Below are positions 11,981 through 25,400 of a DNA stretch of 64,000 nucleotides, one piece after another; the first letter of the stretch is position 1; each line of letters begins with the position of its first letter. This DNA is from Siderastrea radians. Taxonomy: Eukaryota > Cnidaria > Anthozoa > Scleractinia > Rhizangiidae. The position numbers and the translations under genes were made by a program. Location: the NCBI GenBank assembly GCA_964017195.1, contig OZ024895.1, positions 27,432,875 to 27,496,874 of the forward strand. Reading direction: 5' to 3'. The notes beneath the pieces were generated by a model. It was not told where the DNA came from. It searched no databases and worked only from the letters and a program-made list of their open reading frames with translations.

Positions 11981-12239
11981 CTAGAAACACGATACTGGCT
12001 GATAGGAAAACATTTGCATTTCAAATAAATCAACTTTCATCTTCAGCTTAGTACAAAAGAACATCACAACCAAAAACATCAGCAGCATCGACAATGATAA
12101 TAACACTAACAATGTTCGCAGTAAAGAAGTCAGTAAGTCCGACAAATGCCAATAAATATAAGCGATCGAAGCTGATTTGATGTACCGCCATACTGATTTG
12201 GGACAACGGGTTAACTCCATCATTTCGTCTTGAAGTCAT
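11981..12239 (-). other. ORF with one strongly hydrophobic segment, unproven
   Basis: One minus frame (11981-12223) has a 20-residue hydrophobic run (LLVLLSLSMLLMFLVVMFF) followed by CTKLKMKVD, which resembles a membrane anchor with a basic stop-transfer. It lies just downstream of the SRCR gene and could be an alternative C-terminal exon. No phase-1 acceptor in the right frame is evident, and an overlapping frame is equally open. I do not call it a gene. Confidence 0.12.
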
Positions 12240-13251
12240 CTGAAAAATATCACAAACAAATTTCCTCGTTTGAAGCTTGTCAGTGTGATAACAGAGTCTC
12301 GCCGGTCCTTTTTGAAGATAGGATGGTATCTAAACTTGGAGCTTTAATATCCGTGAAAAACCTGCCATGTAAAATAACAAATATATGTCTTAGGCGTCGT
12401 TATATTTGGAACCAGTGGCTTCCAAACACATGCACCTTTTTCTTCTATGTTGAGGTTTTCAGGCTCACAGTGTGCAGGAAGACAAGGGCGCTTTATTTTT
12501 ATGTTTTTTTTTCGCTTTCTCCACTACGTGAGAGCCTGAAAAAGGTTGAACAACGCCTTAAAACGTCTACTCTATCATCGTGTATTCTATCTATACACTA
12601 AGGATGAACTATATCATTCTGGCAATCGTCGTGCAGCAGTATAGTTAGTTCTGGTAATATTATTAGGTTGTCGGTATAGTTTTTGTATCTTATATAGCTT
12701 AGCCGTATATGAATAAAGCTGGTTTTTATCTATCTTTTTTCATTTGCATTTTGCTGAGCCCATGACCCACCCTCCCCTCGCCGGGGATTGGTAAAATTCA
12801 ATTCAAGGGCGTTACTAGGAAAAGTTTGAGCGAAGGTGCCCGTTGAGGGCTAGAATGAAACCTTTCCCGCCTCAGATCAAAATGCTCTAATTTGCTACAT
12901 CTCACATTAAGAGGTCAACATTGGATCACTGTCACAGAACTGGAAGGTCAAAAATGGGATCCCATTCAGCGTCACCATGGGAGAGGGGATACCTGTTAGT
13001 GTTACACCGTTGAGTTATCACTGGAAGAGGGTTATAAGTCATCAAGCATACATGTTTGCGCGTAGAGGTACGTGCCACAAGCTTAACAGTGTAAAACATG
13101 TTTTGTTGTGTTTCCTCGAAACTTTGCAATGTTCCCCAAAGTATATAAACATTGTATTAATGGTGGAGAACCTATATCTTCATCCAGTTATATAAAACGA
13201 GATGAAAATCTGTCGCTTGAATTTCATTTAGAATGATTACATGAAGTGTAA

Positions 13252-13490
13252 TTAGAATAGACTAGGTGAGAACAAATAACGAACTTTTTTAACTTTAAGT
13301 AACGCTAGATAAGGCATACTGAAGAAATTAAATTGTAACAACTTTAACAATCCCCGCCAAGGAAAAGGGGAACCACAAGAAATACAAAAAGAAATCACAA
13401 ACCGCAGTTCGCATGTTGATCTGTTATAGTAGTTTTGCACACCAGTGGAAACTTTGCATGGGCTACAGTCACTTTGAACGTCACTTTCCC
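13252..13490 (-). CDS. Candidate last exon of the SRCR-FN3 gene, start of an NTR-like module
   Basis: The acceptor TTTCAG at 13491-13496 opens phase 1 with GESDVQSDCSPCKVSTGVQ and continues to STCELRFV before a stop at 13252. The C-x2-C ... C-x3-FV spacing resembles the start of netrin/NTR modules, but the following residues are hydrophobic and do not complete such a module. The exon may instead splice out early, for example near CTGCG|GTTTGT. No clear polyadenylation signal was seen. The total ORF length stays divisible by three with this exon. Confidence 0.4.
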
Positions 13491-16400
13491 CTGAAACTAA
13501 AACACACAAAAATGCCTGAAAGAAAATAATCTGAAAGGATGCAGGGTTTTGCGTTGGCTTTTCTTTTCAGGATATTGGTATTTGAATTTCTCACGAATTT
13601 CTCACGAAATCTGTAGCAATTTGCCTGATGCATAGGCAGTTTTATTACGAAAATAAGCAGTTTCGACGATTAATTTGTTTAAAAATCAGCAATTTATCAT
13701 AGGAAATTAAATTCAAAATGATGTTACCAGAGTGCCAACAGAGGAAAGTCATCTACACTCCCTGTAACTAATAACAAACAATACTTAAAAAAGAAACTGT
13801 GAAAGAATGATACACTTTTTGTTTTGAACACAATTACTGTTTGGTACTCTTTCCTCTTTGGTTTTAAACAAGAAGGAACATGTACATTACACTAATACAA
13901 ATGAGTTTTCTTTTAACATCAGTTAAAGAATACAGTCTGAATAAATGGAGAACAGACACTCGCTTTCCATAATTCAGAATGAAAATCCTGGACTTCATTA
14001 TGCTTCCAATTCATAGGGACACAAGGTTTGCGCTCTACAATTAGAAACAAGTTGTAGAAAAGTGTTTGAACATACTCATTTGCTCATGTTAAACACTTTT
14101 AATCGATGCAATGGAAAATCGGAACTCGATGTTCCATTATTCAGAATGCGTAAGCCAGGCCATTATGTTTCTCTTATCACAAAAGGCCATGTCATTGCAA
14201 TAAATAACAGGAATGAGAAGGGAAAAGAACATTCATAACCAATGTTGATCGATATGAATGAACTTTTGAAAGGAAGATGCTCGCAATACATCGATAAAGT
14301 GTAATTGTAAACTGTATTTGATATATACTAATTGTACGTATCAGTGATCAGTTCCTCAGATGAGTCAGTGTTAAAGGAATATAAAAACAAAATGTAAAAC
14401 AACAGCGATCCCTTTCCCCTTTTTGCTTTAGTTATAAATTGATCCAAAAAAGAATGAAACTTTACAGCTTAGAGTTTCTCAGCCTCGTTATGAAAGAAAA
14501 AATTAAAAGAGAAGGAAATATGTAGATTAGATTAAAGGAAAAAAAAAAGAAATTCTTTGAAATTATGACCGGGGAATGAAAAGCTTGCCTGTTCTGTGCG
14601 AAAGTATCTAATATGAGTTTGAAACTGGCTTCGGATTAAGTCACGAAAACGCCATGCTAAACTCCAGTTTTTGCGGCTTTCCCTCTTTGTGCTTTTGTGT
14701 TTCCCTCATTATGATGCCGGTGACCCCAATTAAGGGACTCTGTTGTAGACTTGGCGGAGAAGGATAATGCGGAAAAAAGCACGGATTAAAGCACAAATAC
14801 GATAGCAGAGACTACAGAACTTTCGACGCTTACATCCCATCCCTACGCCCAGATTGAAAATTTTGCGTTCAACGGGTGAAAAACAAAAACAAAAAACACA
14901 AAACAAACAAGCAAACAAATAAACAAACAAACAATAATAACAATAACAAAAAGACCCCCCCCCCCAGAAAAAAAAAACAATTGATTCAACATCACCTGCA
15001 GTTCGTATTGAGTCTGATGGAAGGCTGTAGTCACTACTGACTCCTTTAAACACAGCGTATAATCTGAAGTGATACATGGTGTTGCGTTTAAGATCCGTCA
15101 CACGAGCGACAGGACCTTTCAGGACGCACTGGTTTGGCACCAGACTCTGAGCGCCACATTTAGCATCCATCCACCGAGACTGTGTGTTCATTTGCATCTG
15201 TACGTTGTATGTTATTCCTTGCAAGTGATGAAGTTTCCATCGGATAGTAATGGTCTCAAATGTCTTGGATACAAACACCGGCTTAGAAGGTGGCTCTAGG
15301 ATATAAGTGTAACAATAAGTCAGTAGTACCTTGTTGTTGTAAACCTCAAAAAACAACATTTTCTAGGAATGGGATTAACCACTTTTTTAAATTGACAAAT
15401 CGATCCTTAAACTGTCATGGATTTTCGAGCAAACAGTAGTTTCTTCTTTCATACAAACCATGTATTACATAAATTGACATTCAAAGCGTGAAACCCAAAG
15501 CGAAACATCAGCCCGACGTGGGGAATATATATCCCGAAAATAGTTTGGAGACGATGATAAAGAACCAAATTTTCGCCTGGGTATTCCAATCACGGTTTTG
15601 GAATGAACAATCCGTAAAATTATATAGCCTTCTGTTTATAATCTAACGAGCTAGAATTTTTCTCAGTTAATCCTGGACGATCACTATTTATTACAAACAA
15701 AATAAGCGCGGGCTCTATGACGGTAGTTACCTCAATCTATATCTAATAAGACAGTCAACCTACCAAGCTCCTTTGTCGTCATTGGTCTTGAAAGAGCACT
15801 TGTAACTGTCTTACTGACATAAATCCTAAAGTAGTATGTAGATGACGGTTTTAAGTCTACCACTGTGGCTCTAGAAGCTCTTACTACACAAGCAGCAGCA
15901 CTTAAACTTTCTCTACAGCGTGTGCTCTCCCAAGATGAGGTCTGGTTGTTCCACATGTGCACTTTGTAAATTGAAGACTCTGAGGAGTTCCATCTCATAA
16001 AAACGCTGTACAAGTCACTGAACACAAATTCTGGGCTCCCGAGCCAAACTACAGAACATCAAAAATGGAAAAAAAGGCAAGCATGTGGTAGGATCTCTTA
16101 GAGAGCTGTAACATGTTTATGAGCGCTTTCATTAGTTACGTGTAAGGACGCTAAATTCATAGCCTTCAGGTTTCTTTACGTTTTGCAAGTGTTGAAGTGA
16201 TGCCCTAATCAAACAGTGAAGCTTTCTAAGCTATGTGATGCGAGGTCACATCTTTCATGTTTAAAGCGGTGTCCTAATCTGCTAGTTTAGGCTATGCGTT
16301 ACCTGAATGCGTACCTTATGGCAAAAATTAATGCGTATGTTACAAAATCGAAACTTTGGCGATAACCAGTATGCTGCTGTGTTCAGCTTGATTAAAATGA

Positions 16401-19400
16401 AAGCACTCATGTTAATAAATCAATTTTCTCAAAATTATTATCGTTTGTACCATTCCGGATGCAGTTAGGCTTATGCCTGTTTTCGCTAAGTAAGTAATTT
16501 GGATTAAGCATAAACGAGTGGTGTATATTCAACAAAATGGAGGAGTATTACAAAGAAAGCATTTTTTCAATGGACACGCCCTTTCGTGATCCTTGTATGC
16601 GTTTGATGGTTTTTTTTTTAATGTTTCAATATCTTAAAAGGAACATTTATAATGCCTATTAAATTATCAAAGCGTCAAACTCCTAAATGCTTACCTGGAG
16701 GTGGTGTACAAATTACACTGGCAACTTTAAAGAACTGGCATAACATAAAGTCTCCCTCAACGTGATTATGGGTGCACTCTAATATAGCACTTTCGCTTCC
16801 GTTACACTGAACATTTCTCATCCAAGTGACTTCTGTTTCGATTACTTCAGCATAACTTGCATTCTCGGCTCCATCGTATCCTAGCTGACGACAAACCACG
16901 TGAGCGTCCTGTAGATCCCATGATTCATCATGACACACTGTGCCCCAGGCTCCCCCGAACAAAACCTCAACAATGCCTCGCGAAGGCGAAGAGACATCAG
17001 GTGTAGCAACCAACCGAACTGTGGAAAAAGGAAGAAATAAATACCTGAGAAATTCCCTACTGTCACGGCAGAATTGCCGAGAGTATAGCTACTACATTAC
17101 TGAGCTTGAAATTTTGAGCTTGACACTTTCAAATACCTGATCCCGGCAAGATGTGCATGTCAAACCAGTGTTAGTCAATGAACCAGCCGCGAGTGCATTT
17201 CAACCGAGCATCTGCAGCCCCATGTGTCATGGGTTTGACTCCCGCGGGGAATCAGGTTTTTTCTTTGACAAACGGTGAATAGTACTGGACTATTGTGAGG
17301 GGGTGAAGATACCAGGATTTAAAGTTCTGCTTGCCGTGCTCCCTACTCTCGGTTGCTATCTCTCCCTTGGAAGATCGATATCAGGAAGCAAGCTCACTTT
17401 TCTTTCGACTTTTGCTATTAAAAATGTTTCTGTATAATTCTATTTCTTTCCATCTTCTTAGAATTGCCATTTTCTCTCGATTTCCGTGCCCCTTATCTAC
17501 CAGGTAACATACAACTGAAGGGAAGCAACATGTAAAAGCGAGTTCATTCATGTTTTAGAAGGTCGTTTCTCAAGACAAAACGTAAAACGTGAGTTAGAAA
17601 TATTTAGCAAATTAAATTGTATTATATTTTTTACTTTACTCTTAAAACGTAGATCTGTCAATGATATTGTCAGGTCAGAAAAATAGTGCACTTTGAAATG
17701 ACGTTTGAAAAGGTTTTTCAGTTAGGGCGCGCTTTTAGTTCCGTCGCTTATCACACCCTTGTAAACAGGTTTACTTTTGTAAAGAAACCCAGTATTTGAC
17801 TAAGGGAACCTTCATCCACAAGTCGGTAAAGTCCAGTGCACTTAATGGGCACGTGTATTTTTAAAATGGTTTGTGCAGCCACTGAGGGTTAACAGCTTTT
17901 GTTACCTTCTGGTCCGCTGCAAACTACACCAGCTTTTTGACCCTTTCCACAGCCATGGCTTTGCCATCCATCATTGGCACATGAAGAAAGAGATGTTTCG
18001 TTCCCAACGCACTGCACGTTGTTCATCCACGTGTCTTCATGGCTCGGTTCACTGACTGCAGTGCTCTTTGATTCAGACGACACCTGGTAGCCCAGCTGTC
18101 GACAGACCACATCAGCATCTTGTTTATCCCACCCTTCATCACACACCCAACCCCAGGTGTTGTTATAGAAAACTTGCACTACACCCTCTCTTGGTGACTG
18201 TCCTCCAACAAGTCGAACTGAAAGGTGATCAGCGTGAATTAAACTAAGGAGAGGTTTTATGAGTAGCACTGAAAACCGCCACTTATTCAGTGTGCGTGAA
18301 ACCCAAGATATTAAATGGATGAAGATAAAAAGGATCTTTTTGACCTAAAAATATCAAACGCTCAGGTAAACAAACAAACAAACAAACGAAAACAAAGCAA
18401 AAACAAAATAAAATGCAAAAATCATTACTAAGAACAAAAGACAAACGCGCGAACTTAAATCTGTTCCCGAGTACAACCCTCGTCTTGTCAAAAAATAGCG
18501 CGGCGATTTCATGGGAAACCAAGATGAACTTTCGAAGCGCTCGAGGCAAGAAAATATTATCTGTTTCTTTCTACAAAAGATATTAATTTATTGTCAGGAT
18601 TTACAAAAAATGAAGCCACGTTCGAATTTGGTTTCCTCCATCCTGTCTTAATCTTAGAAAGAAGTTGACAACATTTTAGCGAAGGCCAACTTAACTCAAG
18701 GGATAATTTTTTATTTTTCAAACCCTTCAGAAACATTTTACAAGGATCATAGAGGAAAAAAGTTACTTGCAGCTTGTATTAAAACCATTCATTAAATTTG
18801 AAAGTGTAGTTTTATTGCTCGTGCTCACTTTCTCAATTCGGCTTTGTAGTTGACCCTCCTTGTAAAGAGCGGTCAGTATTTTCCCTTTATGAATTTTTCA
18901 GTTCAACTGACTAAGCCTTGGTTTGTATACCTTAATCTAAACAAAATAGAAGTTGGATTTCCAGATCTACAAAAAATAATGCACTTCTGAGGTCTACCAA
19001 AACTCTACTATGTAGGACTGTGACCGTCTGACACTGAAAGAGAGCAACCTGGCCAGGCGGGCCACCTTAGCAGTCGGGGATACTCTGGCTTTTCTGCTTT
19101 GTTTTTCTGGATACTTTTTGTTTTTCATTACATGTATATATTTATATTTATATAGTAGGTTTTAGATTTTTATATAACTCATTGTAAATATTTTTTTGAT
19201 AATTCATTGTAAATATCTTAGTAAGTTAGGAGGGCCACAAGTTTATTAGTGCTTGGCACTATTTCGTGCCACCCTCGTTAAATAAAGTTTTTATTATTAT
19301 TATTATTATCTTTAGGGACAACCTTTTTTCATGTATACGCTTATTATCCGCCAAATATATACATAACTAAAAAGCACAATTTTTCCGAAAAAATGTGAGA

Positions 19401-22400
19401 ACTGTGAAATAACTAGTAAGTATTAAATGCCTGGTGTAAGCATAATTTTCTAAAAAATGTGTTAGCATTAACATTTTTAAGTAAAGCAAGTGTTATCTTG
19501 GAATTATGCTGAAAATATAAAGGATGAAAATAAAAGATATTAAAGATATTAAATTTAAAAGATAATAAAAGATAAAACCGTTTACAAATTCAGTAAAACA
19601 AATTACCCGTAGGAGAACAAACAGCGCTGGCGACTGAATATTCTTCATATGAGTGGCCAGTGATCCATTCTCCAATCTCGCATCCCAAAACTGAACTCTC
19701 GTTTCCCGTACATAGCACATTGCCCAGGCATATTCCTACATATTCTTGTTCATTACGAGGCGCCCCTAAAGCTTTTTCGTGACCGAGCTGACGACAAACC
19801 ACATTCGCAGCCTCCATTTCCCACATAGAAGCGCAGACTGGCCCCCAGAATCCACCAGATAAAACTTCCACGAGGTGTGAAGACGAAGCGTTGCTGACTA
19901 ATCTTACTGTTGAGTGAAAACAGCTAAAAAATTACACCATTCAGTCGTTAGACCTGAACATTCAAGGCTCAGGTTCGAGTCCCTAAAGAAGCAACCTAAT
20001 TTTATTTTTCCCTTCAGTATTACAGCTGATTTCAGCTTGCAGATGCGGGATTTTCAAACTGATTAGTCCTGCTATGTACGTGTTTTGCCTGTTCTGATTC
20101 ACCCATAAACACAAAGCCTTCATCATCACGTGAGTGTCGACCACAGTGCAGAAGCGACCTAAACGCAACAGAAAACACTTGCTATCATTCAAAATGAAAT
20201 CATGCGTTAGGCTCCCTGTTGTGGGCTACGAAAAAGCATCCTTTTACTCAGGCTAAAACATGATTTATATTGTGTATTTTGAGGGGAAAAAGAGACAGAC
20301 GGAAAAACGTTAACATGCATCTGGAAAGCACTGTTAACTATAAAAATGCCTTTATTTACTAAGTGACCAGCGTATACCTTCTGGTCCTGTGCACGCTACA
20401 CCAGCGATTTGATTGACAGCACAGCTTTCATTCGTCCATCCACCATGAGCACATGATACTAGTGAACTTTCATTTCCAGTACACCGTAGATTATCTATCC
20501 ATAACGAGCTATTTCCTTGTACATTCACTAAACCGTTGTAAATCACAGATGATCTGATGTATCCCAACTCTTTGCACACCACATCAGCGTCTTGTTTCTC
20601 AAACCGCTGACCACAGATCCATCCCCAGGTGTTGTTATAATAAACTTGCACCAGGCCCACCCTGTCATAAGGTTCTCCAACTAACCGAGCTGCAGAAGCA
20701 ATGAATAAAGTTGGCTACTAATCATAGAGATCTGTGCAGTGATCTCTTAGAATTATAGATTCATCATTATCGCCAAGATCTTCCTCGTCATCGTCACCAT
20801 AATAGTGATGGTTATTTTCATATTCATCAGTATCATCATCATCATCGTCATGTGAATTGTCGTCGTAATGGTTATCGTCACCCTTGTCTTCGTTATAATT
20901 GCCATCACACGCACGGCAAAGTTCAGCTCAAAATTCAAATGTTTGAATTGGGCGACTTGTCTGTGCGTAGACGGTTCTCGAAGCAACAAGCGTCAATCAG
21001 GCCTTAATCTCTCTTAATGCCCCCGCAGGGCTTAGGGGACACCCTAGACGTCCCCCCCCCCTTACAGTTCATATACCAGAAAAATCTCGATTTGTCCAAA
21101 CTGGGGCCGCAAGGTAGTAGCGTAAATGGGCGCGCAAGTGGGTTTTGGGAGGTGTTATAAAAGACTGCATGGTGATTGGTTCATGATGATAAAAGCCGTG
21201 CGTGATGATTAACTAATGATGACGTAAGGTCAACGAATGTCCCCATGGTGAATTTGGTAATAATGACGACGCATTAGTCCGCACTGTGCCAATCTATTTT
21301 CTTCGAGATGACGATAAGAGGCTTCCGCAAGCAGGCTATGGTAGTCTAGATCTTATAGTTTATGGAGACTAAGTCCTCAGCTTCTACGCTCGGGCTTTTG
21401 AGATTACTTTTGGCATGAAATATGCGTCCTCTTTAACGTTAAATTTAAAAGTATTCCAGTGAATCAATGTTAACAAGACTCAATACTAAAATTGGTCACA
21501 TCGTCAAGCACGCGTGTTTAATGTTTTAAAAAACTCAACCGAGCCGTTCTTAAGATTTTCGCAAAAGTGCTCAAATTAAAAAATTACCACAAAATTATTA
21601 CGCCGATGTTCTTAGAAAAACAATTCGTTCTCGAGTTCGCGAACACCAGTTTCAACAAAACTTTCTAGGCGTAAAATAGTAAGTAAAAGACACGTTTTAA
21701 TAGTATTTTGTAGCCATTCCATCAAAGCATTGATTATTTTTCGGTGCATTTACTATTACTATGCAAAAACTAAGGTTGAAAATGTTTTTGCGATTTACTG
21801 CAAAACAAACATACAGAATTCTTTTGTTTTGTTTTATTTTGTTTGCCATACACCACAGTTTAAGATGTTGGTATTTGCTTTTCAAATCGAAATCTGGATC
21901 GCGCAAAATTTCAATTTTACTGTTTTCGAGGATTTTTGTTTATCGTTGGCATGGAAATATCAATTTTCACAAATTGTAAACTACGCTAAAGTTCAATCCA
22001 AAACGAAAAAGTAGTGCAAATTTCACGTTGATCTGACAAGGAGAAGACTGTCTAAGAGCCGATTCACAATGTTAGGTATGGTCCCCCCAAAAAAAAAACT
22101 GAATCGAAACACCTTAATTTTCCTTGGTTGGAAGGTAATCCGGTTCGCGTTTATTTGTGATTGCTTCTTGAGTTAACATTTTTTGCTTGCGGTTTGTTGG
22201 AAGAAATCTAGGGCAATGACCCCATGGTTTAATTTCCTTTGTTAAGTTGCGATCGATAAGTTTGTGACTTGACTAGGGAGACCGCGTGCGCAAAGAGGGA
22301 TCCTTCGTCATTTTCTGAAGCTTGTTTGTAAAGAGCTCTGATGTGAGATAGTAAGTGGTGCTGTGTATGGTATCAAATCTGCTTTGATTGTTGTGATTTT

Positions 22401-25400
22401 CAGCAGAGGTGCGATGCTTTCCTGAGCAGGGAAGCACTGAAATGACAAAATGACTCGAATCGCTAGTGTAACTGAGTTTAGGAATTTGCTTTGATTACAT
22501 GTGACGCATGTTGTGGTAAGTTAATCGGTAATGGCAAAATCCGTTAGCCTCGTTGAGCGTAGTGAATCCCCCAAGTGGAGTATAGCACTCATGCTTTTAT
22601 TGTTGTGATTAAATTAATCCACTGAGGTGCAATTATGCTGCATGTTATTTGTTAAGTTGATCGGCAATGGAAAAGCAAGGGGGTTAGTTTCTAAAGAAAC
22701 TATGGTGCTGCATCGGTGGGGATTTATCAACTGAGTTGATAAGGTAAATTGGCCACCATAAAGAGATTGAAAGCTGACGTTTCGAGCGTTAGCCCTTCGT
22801 CAGAGCAAATCAAGGAATTGTGAGTTGCACTTGGTTTATATAGGGAGTGGTGGAGCTACGCTATTGGTAGGAACATGGCAACGTGGAAAACAAGAATAAA
22901 TTAATTGAATGAAAAGCGTTCTTTGATACCGTGGGGATTAAGTGTGCCGATTTGAAAAATGAATTTTTGTTCTAGATTTTTACGGCTTTCCGTGTTACCC
23001 TGGTGTAGGGAAAGGCCACAGATCGTCATATGTTGACTAGAATGATTAGGGAGATTGAAATGGCGGGCGACTGGTTTGGATGCGTCCTTGTCATTTCTTT
23101 CAACATCTCGTAGGTGTTCGCGGAAACGGTCGCCTAGTCTCCTCCCTGTTTCACCAATGTATATCTTTCTGCATAAAGTGCATGTTATGCAATAGATAAC
23201 ATTCGCACAGGTACATGTAAAACGATCAGTGATTTTAATCGATCGCTTGGGTCCTGTTATTTTGTCCGCATTGTGGCTGAAAGGACAAGTGTTGCATCGT
23301 TTGCGCGCGCATTTAAGAGTACCCGGTTGATCATCAGGTTTAAGTACACTTCTAATTAGAAAGTTCCCTATGTTTTTGTTGCGTTTGAATGAAACCAATG
23401 GGGGTTGTGAAAAGATTCTTCCTGTTTCGTTGTCATTTTGGAGTAACTTAAAGTTCTTTAAAATGGTGCTTTTGGCTGCGAGGTTATGTGGATGATAAGT
23501 GAGTGTAAATGGAATTCTCTCATTCTTTTCCTTCTGTGACGTTTGCAGTGCTGACTGTCGATCAATCTGTTGAGCACGGTGTTGAGCTGTGTTGACAACA
23601 GAATCAGGATAGCCACGATTCTTGAAGAAATGACACATTTCCTCTGATTTGTTGGAAAAATCGGAGTCATCACTACATAAACGCCGAAGTCTAAGAAATT
23701 GAGAGAAAGGGATAGAGTTTTTGACATGGGAAGGATGAGAGGATGAATGCAACAAATAACTGTGGGAATCTGTAGGTTTGTAGTGTACACTGGTTGATAG
23801 GCCGTTGCCATTGATTGAAACTTTGATGTCGAGAAAAGCGATTGAAATTTCGGAAATTTCCCAGGTATATTTCAGTGCAGGGTGAAAGGAGTTGACAGAA
23901 GCTATAAAATGATCAAGTTCTTCTCTGCTAGATGAAGTAGCGCCAATACAGTCGTCGATGTAGCGACCGTAAAGTTCAGGTTTGGTGCCATTAAATTGGT
24001 TGAAAAATTGATTTTCGATGTAACCTACGAAAAGATTGGCGTAGCTAGGTCCCATTTTGGTGCCCATAGCGACGCCGTTGACCTGTTTGTAGTGGTTGTC
24101 GGCAAATGAAAAGCAGTTCAGTGCCAAAACTAGTTCGGCTAAACGGAGCAGTGTTTCCGAGCTGGGTTCTTTGATAGTGCGCTGGTCGAAAAAAAAACCG
24201 AAGTGCCTGAAGTCCTTCGTTATTGGGAATTACGGTACATAAAGAAGTAATGTCTACAGTGAAAATAAGTTTGTTTTCGCCGGAGAAATTGAAATCGCCA
24301 ATGCGTGGTTAGTATCTTTGATGTACGATGGCAAAGATTTAACGATAGGCACCATGATCCTGTCTAAGTAGCTAGAGATAAGTTCAGTAGGGCAACTACA
24401 AGCAGAAACAATTGGTCGGCCAGGATTGTTTGGTTTGTGGATTTTAGGTTTAAAGTAAATGCGTGAAGTCCTGGGAGTAGTAACAATAAGATTTTTAGCG
24501 GTCACTGGTAATTCTCGTTTGTCAACGAGATCCTGAATAGTTTTTTGACAGTTTTTTGGTTGGCTGAAGTGAGATCTTTGTCAACTTTGGCATAAAAAGA
24601 GGTTTCGGAAAGTTGCCGAAAAGCTTCTTGTCGGTAAAGGTCGGTCCCCCAAACAACTACCGCGCCGCCTTTGTCGGCCGCTTTGATAACAGCATCTTTG
24701 CGTTTACTAAGACTTTTGAGTGCTGCCCATTCTTCTGTAGAAAGGTTCGAGATTTTAGTGTTGCACTTAAATTTAAGTTTTTAAATATCGCGACGGCATT
24801 TTTTCACGAAGAAATCTAAAGAAGCGAACTGGGGGGGGGGGGGAGACCATTTAGATTTGCGAACGTTGAGAGTTTCAAAAACATCTTTTTCAGAAGTGTT
24901 AGAGTTGTCCTCTTTGTCATGGAAAAAGCTTTTAATTGAACACGGCGAAAGAATTTTTCAACGTCTTGTTTAACTGAAAATTCATCGGTTCGTTTGGCTA
25001 CGGGAACAACATTTAAACCCTTACTAAGAACTGACCTTTCGGAGTCGGAAAGTGGTAGATTTTCTGGAAGACCGAAGACGATGCCAAACCTGAAGACATT
25101 CACCAAGGAGCTACGCCAGGAAATCGTAAGTTACCTCATTCCTTTTCCTCCTACTAGTAACAGCTTAGGGTTTCGTTTAGCCACTCTCATTTTCACTAAA
25201 ACTAGGTTTTGTAGTCTTGAATCCAAAGTTATTCCAAAAGGGTTTCGCTCAAATTTTCACGCATCTATGTTTTCGCCTTCCAACCAGCAATACCTTCACG
25301 AAATTCAATCCGCTCAAAATGTTTTTTCCCGTAATATCATGAGGATCACTATCAGAGCTATGTGCAACAAACGGGACGATCTCGACAAACAAATCCTCCA

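Noticed and set aside
14730..14995. C-terminal extension of FN3-2 through the intron
   Set aside because: The frame continues only through low-complexity AAC and C-run sequence. A consensus donor in phase 1 lies at 14996/14995.
20753..20989. Met/Ile/Thr-rich minus ORF
   Set aside because: It is produced by the imperfect ATC repeat and lies inside an intron.
23458..23811. 117-residue minus ORF
   Set aside because: It is an alternative frame of the Penelope-like RT-endonuclease coding region.
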